From Betaproteobacteria bacterium (GTDB lineage Bacteria > Pseudomonadota > Gammaproteobacteria > Burkholderiales > Rhodocyclaceae), in NCBI GenBank assembly GCA_016703785.1, contig JADJBM010000012.1:1-12163 (forward strand): a stretch of DNA of 12,163 nt. The letters are read 5' to 3'. Shown in pieces: positions 1 to 6,160 of the stretch (within the stretch, counting starts at the first letter, position 1; every line of letters starts with the position of its first letter). Below the pieces are notes generated by a model. It did no database searches. It had not been told where the DNA came from and saw nothing but the letters and a program-made list of their open reading frames with translations. The translations under genes and the position numbers were made by a program.

Positions 1-37
1 CCTTGTTCCACCAGCTGGTGGCCAAGCTGATCCAGGA

Positions 38-574
38 TCACGGCTTCACATCAGTGCCGTGGCGCAGTAGCGTCAGCGTCCCGCCTGCGCCCTGGGCATG
101 CGAAGAGTCGCGACACGTTGCCGCCCGCAGGTTCAATTCCTCCGGAAAAACTGCCTTCGCGCCGTATCCAGCGCTTTGACGGCGCGGGTTCCGTTTCGCC
201 GACGCCCGCTCTCGCGAGCATGGGCCTTCGCTCTCGCCTGGTTTCGCCGACCGACCGCAAAACAACCCCGCCGGGTTGGCGAATTCGATTCGGCTCGAAA
301 CAAAGGTTTCGGCCAGTGCCGCTGCTACGCCACTGGTCAGGCTGGCGCGGGTAATGTGCCGCCCCCACGCGGACGCGGTAGGGGATGTCGTAGGCCGGTG
401 AATGCCGATGAACACATCTTCGTGCCGGCTACAGCGCCTGCCCCAATTCGTCCACGGCCTACCGGCATCGTGAAAAGCCCGGATAGGCCGGAAAGCCAGG
501 CCGGAGCCGGCCTTCCGGAGAATCGTCAGGACGCGACTTGCTGACCCGGTCGTGTTGCCTCTTTGTTTTGCCAT
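38..574 (-). pseudogene. Unrecognised reading frame with an IclR-like N-terminus; possible prophage regulator remnant
   Basis: The frame opens at ATG 574 and runs 178 codons. Its first twenty or so residues (MAKQRGNTTG then SASRVLTILR) resemble, from memory, the N-terminus of IclR-like winged-helix regulators found in Mu-like prophages. After about residue 22 the likeness stops: the rest is rich in Arg, Ala and Gly, has no winged-helix pattern, and all frames on both strands are fairly open, as expected of GC-rich non-coding DNA. AT-rich DNA lies just upstream of the ATG (575-700), which would suit a promoter, but I see only a weak ribosome binding site. It may be a gene truncated after its start, a gene scrambled by frame errors, or a chance frame. 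Function is not assigned. Confidence 0.25.
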
Positions 575-774
575 TCTGATCTCTTATCCGGTTTGCCAAA
601 TTATGTTTGCTCTTCCGTTGCAATCGACATGCCAGATGAAGCTATCGCCATAACCAATTCAGTAAGTAAATATAAAGCTACATAAGCCCGGCACTTTCCC
701 TACGATGAGCGCCAGAATCCGATAAATTACGGCACATGGTCCCTCGGGAGGAGATCCCCGTGCTAGGCGGGAAA
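575..774. other. AT-richer non-coding stretch, no recognisable gene
   Basis: This stretch is clearly richer in A and T than the rest of the window (for example around 590-690) and I find no convincing coding frame in it. It lies upstream of the minus-strand frame starting at 574 and downstream of the broken tautomerase gene, so it may hold a promoter for the former. No clear paired -35 and -10 boxes stand out. Confidence 0.4.
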
Positions 775-797
775 GGCGCTTCACACGCAAAAGCGCC
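775..797 (-). terminator. Hairpin after the tautomerase remnant, possible terminator
   Basis: GGCGCTT at 775-781 pairs with AAGCGCC at 791-797, giving a perfect 7-bp stem with a 9-nt loop. Read on the minus strand, the stem is followed by a short TTT and then C-rich sequence, so the U-tract is weak. It lies just beyond the end of tautomerase-like sequence and could end that transcript, or may simply be a hairpin. Confidence 0.3.
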
Positions 798-799
798 GT

Positions 800-1192
800 G
801 CCGCACGGGTCGCCTGCACGTCTGACCTGATAACCCCGGGCCTCTGCCGCGACCTATCGCACGATGACTTAGCTCTCGCCGGTTCCAGGCACCTTCCGAG
901 GTCCGTTTCGGCCGCCGCGAAGGCTGACAGCGATCAGACGCTTTCTGTTTCCGGCGTGTTCTTGCCCTCGGTCATTCCTCCGGAAGAAGCTGCTGCGGCC
1001 GGAGACATTGAGCGACTCTCCACCGATGGTCAGTGGCCGGGCGCGATGCATTGAACGGCGACGGCGGTCACCTCGCGGCGCTTGCCGAGCATTTCCACGG
1101 TAAGGTCGGTCATGCGTTCAGCAATTTCCGCTACCTTTTCCGGCAGGCGGGGCGCCGTCAGGCGGAAGTGTCCAGGAATGGAGTATCGGCAC
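800..1192 (-). pseudogene. Broken tautomerase (4-oxalocrotonate tautomerase-like) gene
   Basis: Pieces of a small tautomerase of roughly 130 residues can be read in order, but in changing frames. They are a GTG start followed by PILHSW at 1192, EKVAEIAERMTDLTVEMLGK then REVTAV, TIGGESLNVSGRSSFF, MTEGKNTPE, AFAAAETDLG, and a SxVIV block near 860-875. The start encodes the N-terminal proline that is the catalytic base in this superfamily. The start lies one base beyond the stop of the DUF2917 gene, so the two are probably co-transcribed. Several breaks are single-base, such as a missing G that turns the His-Trp codons at about 1036 into a stop. However, the last block also has TAA (869-871) and TAG (854-856) in the same frame as the conserved residues, which simple indels do not remove. 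It may therefore be genuinely decayed. The 3' boundary is approximate. Confidence 0.7.
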
Positions 1193-1193
1193 C

Positions 1194-1555
1194 TCAGCGC
1201 AGCATCGTCGCGGGGATGGCCGCCAGGCCCCCGAGATGCCGCCAGCGCAGCAATTGCCTCAGGACCGACTCGGCCTGTTCGCCGAAGACCGGATGCAGGG
1301 GCACGCGACCCGCGCTGTTACCATCGGTCGTGACGAGCAGAGAAGCCTGCAGCGCCGACACCACGACCGACGCATTGCCGATCACCTGTCCAGCGCTCGC
1401 CGGGACCGAGAATGATGTCCTCCTGCATGCCGTCGACCGCTGATCCCACAACTGTCCCGAGCGACGGACCAGATCACGGCTCCCTCGGACACACCCAGGG
1501 CCAGCAGTTCGTTCCTTGCCAGTTCGATGCGGGTCTCTTGCACAATGTTCGCCAT
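1194..1555 (-). CDS. DUF2917-type protein, split by two frame changes
   Basis: ATG at 1555 has a strong ribosome binding site, GGAGG eight bases upstream, and opens MANIVQETRIELARNELLAL, then GVSEGAVIW. The pattern continues in a second frame with DGMQEDIILGPGERW and in a third with QVIGNASVVVSALQASLLV before the stop at 1194. In order, these pieces fit the cupin-like DUF2917 pattern: an N-terminal RxELxxGxLLxL stretch, a VW core, a DxxLxPGE motif and a short beta-rich tail. A C-terminal extension of about 35 residues is unfamiliar. The family's function is unknown. From memory such genes often sit beside GcvA-like LysR regulators, as here with the divergent gene at 1657. The two frame changes restore each other, which favours sequence error over decay. 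Confidence 0.6.
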
Positions 1556-1656
1556 GATCCTATCCTCCATGCGTTGCAGCATCTGAAAATATCCTGCATG
1601 TGCGCCGAGAATAGACTCATGCCCTGCGTACCGCAAACGAGAAAAGCGATCAATGC

Positions 1657-2602
1657 ATGAGGAAAACACACGCGAATAACGATCTGCACCGCCTCCTCCG
1701 CCCTCGACCAGCTGAAAGGCTTCGATGCCGCCGCGCTCATCTCAACCACCAAGGCCGCCGAGGAACTGCGGCCTCACCCCAGTCGGCGATCAGCCGGCAA
1801 ATCAGAACGCGAGGAGCAGCTCGGCGTCAAGCTGTTCACGCCGCGAGGCGAGACGCCTCAGCCAGACGCCGGAGGGCGAAGTGCTGCAGCGCGCGGTGGC
1901 CGAAACGCTTTCGCCCGCCTCGCCGACGTTTACTTGCGCCGGCCTGGGGGCGCTCGCGGCGGCGTCCCCGCGTCAATGTGTCGGCGGCCGTCGGCCTCGC
2001 CTCGCTCTGGCTGGTGCGGCGGCCAGCCGCCTTTCAGGAAATCGAGCCCGATGTCGACGTGCGGCTCTCGGCCGACAACCGCATGGTGGATCTGGCGCGC
2101 GAGGACATCGATCTCGCCCTGCGCTACATCACCCCGACACCGCGCCGCCCGGCGCCGCCTGTTCTTCGAGGAGGAGGTCTTTCCGGTGGCCCGCACCGAA
2201 GCTTGCCGATAAAGGCGCCCGCCGTGCTGCGGCCGGAAGACCTGTCGAAACTCACGCTGCTGGCCTTCGACAACGGCCACAAGGCGCCCTGGTTCTCGGT
2301 GGAACCCTGGCTCGTCGGCCTCGGCCTCGCCACGCCGGGCCCAAGGCCGTGCTCGAGTTCAACCAGTACGACCAGCTCATCCGCGCCGCCGAGGAACGGC
2401 CGCGGCATCGCCCAAGGCGCGGCCCGCTGGTGGGGCAACTGATTGCCGAGGAAAACTCAGGCCGCTGGGCAAGTCGCGCCAGCCCGTCGCTGCCCTGACT
2501 ACTTCCTCGTGCGTGCCCCCGGCCTCGCGCGGCCGGGCGGAACGCTTCGCGGTATGGCTGCTGACGGAGGCGAACAAGACGGTGCGGGAAGCGGAGAAGT
2601 GA
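1657..2602 (+). CDS. LysR-family transcriptional regulator (GcvA-like), heavily frame-broken
   Basis: The protein is a LysR regulator of about 310 residues. The N-terminal winged helix-turn-helix is read as SALDQLKGFDAAA, TKAAEEL, SAISRQIRT, EEQLGVKLFT and LTPEGEV-like (TPEGEVLQRAVAETLS). The effector-binding domain follows as RVNVSAAVGLASLWLVRR, EIEPDVDVRLSADNRMVDL, EDIDLALRY, LSKLTLLAFDNG and VLEFNQYDQLIRAAEE. The end is AERFAVWLLTEANKTVREAE with a stop at 2602. The start is uncertain; ATG 1657 leads into the family through an early frame change at about 1695. I count roughly ten frame changes in 950 bp, the highest density in the window together with pyruvate carboxylase. The gene diverges from the DUF2917-tautomerase pair across about 100 bp, the usual setting for a LysR protein that controls its neighbour. 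Effector and targets are unknown. It could be a pseudogene, but the preserved protein pattern argues for sequence error. Confidence 0.8.
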
Positions 2603-2657
2603 GAAACCAAACTGCGGCGCCGTGTTGCGGGGACTGACTTTCCCCGCGTGGCCGCTC

Positions 2658-3204
2658 TCAGCCGCCCCGGCCGTCCTCCATCGCCTTCTTCCGCCACACC
2701 CAGACGTAGTGCGCGCCGAAACAAACACTGAAGTGAAGAGCAGGATGAACAGCGGCATCAGCCAGGCCTGGGCGCGACCAGCTGCGCCGCCTGCGCCATG
2801 ACCAGCGAAATGACGCCGAACTCGAGGAAGGTATTGGCCTTCGACAACCGCGTCGGCGCCATCTCGATGCGGCCGACGACGAAGCGGTAGGCCACCGCGC
2901 CGGCGACGATGATGGCGTCGCGCATGACGATCACCACCGCCAGCCAGATCGGCAGCATGCCCTGCGCCGCCATGAGGATGGCGACGATCATCATGGTCAT
3001 CTTGTCGGCGACCGGATCGAGCACGGCGCCGAGCTGCGACATCTGGTTCAGGCGCCGCGCGAGGAAGCCGTCCACCCAGTCGCCGATGGCGGCGACTACG
3101 AAGACGGCAAAGGCCAGCGTGTAGTCGTGGTCGAGCAGCAGGAAAGCCACCACCGGGATGAGCAGCACCCGGCCGATGGTGATGAGGTTGGGCAAGGTAA
3201 ACAT
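2658..3204 (-). CDS. CDP-alcohol phosphatidyltransferase family protein (PgsA-like)
   Basis: This is an integral membrane enzyme of about 182 residues that moves a phosphatidyl group from CDP-diacylglycerol to an alcohol in phospholipid synthesis. From ATG 3204 the protein opens MFTLPNLITIGRVLLIPVVA, the usual start of the family. It carries the full signature: D45-G46-x2-A49-R50-x8-G59-x3-D63-x3-D67, with a further Asp at 42, the residues that bind metal and CDP. Hydrophobic segments follow, as expected for about six membrane helices. A frame change near 2766 (a CCC run that should probably be CCCC) and another near 2725 lead to the true end, HYVWVWRKKAMEDGRGG, at 2658. Substrate cannot be told from sequence; glycerol 3-phosphate (PgsA) or cardiolipin synthesis are candidates by length. 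It converges on the LysR gene 55 bp away and diverges from hisG. No strong ribosome binding site is visible. Confidence 0.85.
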
Positions 3205-3247
3205 GGCGTGGGAAATGATGCCCTGAGACGCGCCGCGGGGCAAGATT

Positions 3248-3272
3248 GCCCCTCTCCCCCGCCCCTCTCCCC
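3248..3272. repeat. Tandem C/T-rich 12-13-mer between divergent genes
   Basis: GCCCCTCTCCCCC (3248-3260) is followed directly by GCCCCTCTCCCC (3261-3272). It lies in the 116-bp gap between the divergent phosphatidyltransferase and hisG genes. Similar C/T-rich units are common in intergenic DNA of proteobacteria. No function is assigned. Confidence 0.5.
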
Positions 3273-3320
3273 GCGCACAGGCAACGGTGATAGCATTGCC
3301 GCTTCTATCGGAGACCCGCA

Positions 3321-4208
3321 ATGAGTGACGCCCTCCCCCGCCTGCGCCTCGGCATCCCCAAGGGCGGCGCCTGCAGGACACCACGCAGAAACTCTTCCAG
3401 CGCGCCGGCTACGACCTGCGCATTTCCGGCCGCTCGTATTACCCCGACATCGACGACGCGGAGATCCAGTGCATCCTCATCCGCCCGCAGGAGATGGCGC
3501 GCTACGTCCGAACAGGGCGTGCTCGACTGCGCCATCACCGGCCTCGACTGGATGCTGGAGACCGGCGCCGACGTCGCGGAACTCGCCGACTTGCGCGCGC
3601 CCTGGCCCAACTACGGCACGGTGCGCTGGGTGATGGCCTCCAAGGAGGGCTCGCCCTTCAACACGGTCAAGGACCTGGAGGGCCGCCACATCGCCACCGA
3701 GGCCGTCGGCATGACCCAGCGCTTCCTCGCCGAGCACGGCATCACTGCCAGTGTGGAATTTTCCTGGGGCGCGACCGAGGTCAAGCCGCCGATCCTCGCC
3801 GACGCGATCGTCGATGTCTCGGAGACGGGCTCGAGCCTGCGCGCCAACGGCCTGCACCCGATCCACGTGGTGCTGGAGAGCACGCCGCGCTTCATCGGCA
3901 ACCGCGACGCCGTGAAGGATGCCTGGAAGCGCGCCAAGATCGATCGCATGCTGATGCTGCTGAAGGGCGCCATCGCCGCCGCCACGCGCGTGCTGCTGGC
4001 GATGAACGTGCCGAAGGAACAGGTCGACGCGGTGCTGAAGATCCTGCCGGCGCTGGCCACGCCGACGGTGTCCACCCTCTCCGATCCCGAGTGGGTCGAC
4101 CTGAGCACGGTGGTGGAGGAAAAGCAGGTGCGCGAATTGATCCCGCGCCTCTACGCCGCCGGCGCGCGCGGCATCATCGAGCTGCCGATCAACAAGATCA
4201 TCGAGTAA
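3321..4208 (+). CDS. hisG: ATP phosphoribosyltransferase, long form
   Basis: HisG joins ATP and PRPP to give phosphoribosyl-ATP, the first and feedback-controlled step of histidine synthesis, in the cytoplasm. ATG 3321 has GGAG seven bases upstream. The protein opens LRLGIPKG and continues in a second frame as LQDTTQKLFQRAGYDLRISG and YYPDIDDAEIQCILIRPQEM, then returns to the first frame at EQGVLDCAITGLDWML. The breaks are a lost base near 3372 and an extra C near 3510. Later parts include VEFSWGATEVKPPILADAIV and the PRPP-site signature VDVSETGSSL. The last 90 or so residues form the HisG_C regulatory domain, including TVSTLSDPEWVDLSTVVEEK, so this is the long hexameric form that does not need HisZ. 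Restored length is about 296 residues, normal for that form. No other his gene adjoins it. Confidence 0.93.
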   Translation: MSDALPRLRLGIPKGGACRTPRRNSSSAPATTCAFPAARITPTSTTRRSSASSSARRRWRATSEQGVLDCAITGLDWMLETGADVAELADLRAPWPNYGTVRWVMASKEGSPFNTVKDLEGRHIATEAVGMTQRFLAEHGITASVEFSWGATEVKPPILADAIVDVSETGSSLRANGLHPIHVVLESTPRFIGNRDAVKDAWKRAKIDRMLMLLKGAIAAATRVLLAMNVPKEQVDAVLKILPALATPTVSTLSDPEWVDLSTVVEEKQVRELIPRLYAAGARGIIELPINKIIE

Positions 4209-4287
4209 ACATGAGCCCCCACGCTCACATTCGTTCGCTGCCCCCCGAGGGGGCGTATGCCGCCTTCGGGGCGGCCCTTCAGGGGGC
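4209..4287. repeat. GC-rich palindromic spacer between hisG and the MBL gene
   Basis: The 79-bp gap contains nested inverted repeats: GCCCCC (4215-4220) with GGGGGC (4282-4287), a CCCCC-GA-GGGGG block (4242-4253), and GCCGCC (4259-4264) with GGCGGC (4270-4275). The wording, from a CCCCCACGCTCACATTCG-like start to a gggggc end, matches in style an intergenic repeat I recall from Burkholderiales and Rhodocyclales. It may stall or process the hisG transcript. Its right arm also supplies the AGGGGG that serves as ribosome binding site for the next gene. Confidence 0.6.
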
Positions 4288-4293
4288 ATGACC

Positions 4294-5172
4294 ATGGCCG
4301 AGGAACGCGCCTTCGGGCCCGTGCGCCTGATCCCCGCCGCCAACCAGGGCCGCTATCCGCATTCCAATTCGGTGTATGTCGATGGCGCCGGCATTCTCAT
4401 CGACACCGGCGCCGACGAAGCCCGCTACCGCGCATTGCTCGCCGGCCCCGGTGTGAAGGAAGTGTGGCTCAGCCACTGGCACGAAGACCACCTGAAGTAC
4501 CTCGACCTCTTCGACGGCCTGCCGCTGCGCATGATGGCCGACGACGCCGAGCCGCTCACCGGCATCGAGGCCTTTCTCGACTGCTACGGCATGCCACAGG
4601 AGGAATACCGCGAATACTGGCGCCGTGTCCTGCCGGCTGACTTTCAATTCAGGCCGCGGCGGCCGACGCGCTACTTCGCGCCGGGCGAGACCATCGACCT
4701 GGGGACCTGCACCGTCGACGTCATCCACGCGCCGGGCCACACGCCCGGCTTCACCGCCTTCTTCTTCCACGAGCCGGCGGTGCTGTTCATGGGCGACTAC
4801 GACCTCACCCGCTTCGGCCCCTGGTACGGCGACCGCGACGGCTCCATCGACGAGACCATCGCCTCGGTGCGGCGCCTGCAGCGACTGCCGGCGAAGGTGT
4901 GGCTGACCAGCCACGAGAGCGGTTGCTTCGAGGGGGATGTCTCGGGTCTTCGACGACTACCTCGCCGTCATCGACGAGCGCGAGGCCAAGCTGCTGGATT
5001 TCCTCGCCGCGCCACGCGCTGGCGGAGATCGTCGCGAAGTGCATCGTCCGCAAGCCGCGGGGCCGCGCGCCTTCTTCGAATGGGGCGAAGGCGCCATCAT
5101 GGGCAACACCTGGAACGGCTGGTGAAGAACGGCGCTGTCGTACTGAAGGACGAACGCTACCAGCGTGTCTGA
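4294..5172 (+). CDS. MBL-fold metallo-hydrolase with C-terminal winged-helix-like tail
   Basis: This is a metallo-beta-lactamase-fold hydrolase of about 293 residues, predicted cytoplasmic with no signal peptide. Metal-binding motifs are intact: SHWHEDH (HxHxDH), HAPGHTPG, the bridging Asp in FMGDYDLT, and the last His in LTSHESG. I prefer ATG 4294 to ATG 4288 because AGGGGG sits seven bases before 4294 and only one base before 4288. The first 640 bp are in one frame. From about 4930 the frame moves at least four times: VFDDYLAVIDEREAKLLDFL, LAEIVAKCIV, RAFFEWGEGAIMGN, then back to HLERLVKNGAVVLKDERYQR and the stop. This tail looks like the winged-helix segment found after the fold in LACTB2-like proteins. 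Substrate is unknown; thioester, glyoxalase-like or RNA activity cannot be separated here. It follows hisG in the same direction but shares no obvious function. Confidence 0.85.
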   Translation: MAEERAFGPVRLIPAANQGRYPHSNSVYVDGAGILIDTGADEARYRALLAGPGVKEVWLSHWHEDHLKYLDLFDGLPLRMMADDAEPLTGIEAFLDCYGMPQEEYREYWRRVLPADFQFRPRRPTRYFAPGETIDLGTCTVDVIHAPGHTPGFTAFFFHEPAVLFMGDYDLTRFGPWYGDRDGSIDETIASVRRLQRLPAKVWLTSHESGCFEGDVSGLRRLPRRHRRARGQAAGFPRRATRWRRSSRSASSASRGAARLLRMGRRRHHGQHLERLVKNGAVVLKDERYQRV

Positions 5173-5186
5173 CCGTCATTCCCGCC

Positions 5187-5824
5187 TCAAACCTTGTCCG
5201 ACACCTGCTGGCCCGCCGAATTGTCGGCCGTAGTGGTGCTCGTGCCTGGACGACGCCGAAGGCCTGCATCAGTCGCACCACCATCAGCATCATCTCCACG
5301 TTGCGGCTGTCCCGCGGCGGCCGTCTGCATCTGCGCCGCGCCACCGGCGGCCTGGCCGAAGTCCCGCGCCTCCTTCAGGCTGACACGTCCGTTGCCATCG
5401 GCATCCGCCTTGTTGAAGTTGTTGGCGATGCCCGATACCAGGCCACCCAGATCCTCCTGGGTGAAGCCCGCACCGCCGACCGAAGCCGGCATGCCGCCCT
5501 CGCCGTGCAGGCGAACGCGCTGGTAATGCTGGTCGAGCTGATCCGCGAGCTGATTCACCGAGCTTGAGAACTCGCTTCGCGTGAGCCTGCCATCGCCATC
5601 GCTGTCGAGTTTCGAAAAAGCTTGTCGGCGCTGTCCGTTGCGCTCGACTTGATCTTCTCGAAAGCCGTCTGCAGGTCGCTTCCCTGGATGGCGCCCTGCC
5701 CCAGGCGATCAAGCTGCGAGAACAGCTTGTCCGCCATTTGTGAAGGCGGCGGCTCAGGCGGGCTGAAGGCCCGCACCGCCTGTACCACCGAAGAGATGAT
5801 TCCGATTATTGCGCCTATGCCCAT
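5187..5824 (-). CDS. EF-hand calcium-binding protein
   Basis: ATG 5824 has AGGAG eight bases upstream and opens MGIGAIIGIISSVVQAVRAF, a hydrophobic stretch followed by a proline-rich linker. Two canonical EF-hand loops follow: DSDGDGRLTRSE (about residue 73) and DADGNGRVSLKE (about residue 135), each with acidic residues at loop positions 1, 3 and 5 and Glu at 12. A degenerate loop, LDRLGQGAIQGSDL, lies near residue 38 and pairs naturally with the first good one. The frame breaks at about 5615, in a T-run on the coding strand that is one short, and again near 5310 and 5240, where NVEMMLMVVRLMQAFG sits in a different frame from its neighbours; the end is at 5187. Restored length is about 212 residues. 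The role is unknown: calcium buffering or sensing is inferred from the loops alone. It converges on the MBL gene, 14 bp apart. Confidence 0.8.
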
Positions 5825-5963
5825 GATCCGATCTCCTGCATGCCGGTTCAGCGCCACGAACTGGCGCACGCTTACTGCATAGCAAGATCCCGGCCAAGGG
5901 CGAAAGCGGTGGATTCTTCAGGGGAAACGGGTGATGCGACGCGTCACCCTGCAACGTTGCCGG

Positions 5964-6002
5964 AAAAAAAGGAAAGCGGGCGGCAGGAATTGCCGCCCGC
6001 TT
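5964..6002 (-). terminator. Rho-independent terminator, minus strand
   Basis: A perfect 12-bp stem (5974-5985 with 5991-6002, GC-rich) encloses a 5-nt loop. On the minus strand it is followed by TCC and then seven T residues (5970-5964). On the plus strand no U-run follows, so it acts in the minus direction. It lies seven bases beyond the orphan gene end at 6009-6060, as if it once ended that gene, and it shields the EF-hand gene from upstream transcription. Confidence 0.8.
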
Positions 6003-6008
6003 CAGAGT

Positions 6009-6060
6009 TCAGGCGTACTCGACCAGCAGATCCTTGGCAGTCACCGCTTTGCCCGCCTGA
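6009..6060 (-). pseudogene. Orphan 3' end of a biotin-dependent carboxylase-type gene
   Basis: Read on the minus strand, these bases encode QAGKAVTAKDLLVEYA and a stop. This matches the last residues of the pyruvate carboxylase encoded at 8631-12083 (PGEAVNAKDLLVEYA). At the DNA level the first 21 bases are identical to 8631-8651, and about 42 of 52 bases match overall. Upstream of it (6061-6160) the likeness ends in AT-rich DNA before the kinase gene, so no biotin lysine or domain remains. It is directly followed by a good terminator. It may be the relic of a second carboxylase or biotin-carrier gene, or of the original pyruvate carboxylase 3' end. Confidence 0.7.
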
Positions 6061-6076
6061 ATTATTGGACTAATAT
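6048..6076 (+). promoter_or_regulatory. Candidate promoter for the histidine kinase gene
   Basis: TTTGCC (6048-6053) and TAATAT (6071-6076) are 17 bp apart in the AT-rich stretch before the kinase gene. TAATAT is a fair -10 box; TTTGCC is a poor -35. An alternative -35, TTGGAC at 6065-6070, has only a weak partner. The gap to the start at 6161 leaves a leader of about 75 bases. Confidence 0.25.
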
Positions 6077-6160
6077 CCACGTCATAGATAGATGGCGCGC
6101 GGTAAAGCAGCGCCACAGGTGTATTACGCCCCAATTGCATTTCATGGAACCGGAGAACCC

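Noticed and set aside
98..544. Overlapping plus-strand frames in the left region
   Set aside because: They are Arg/Pro-rich, lack ribosome binding sites and show no family motif. A partial frame at 3-179 begins with a plausible LFHQLVAKLIQDHGF but loses any pattern at once, so it was not called.
3360..3515. Programmed frameshifting in hisG
   Set aside because: The two breaks cancel each other, lack a slippery heptamer with a downstream structure, and similar breaks occur in every other gene in the window.
3477..4343. A 288-codon minus-strand frame opposite hisG
   Set aside because: It is His/Arg/Asp-rich antisense of hisG codons, with no domain pattern; GC-rich DNA commonly leaves such frames open.
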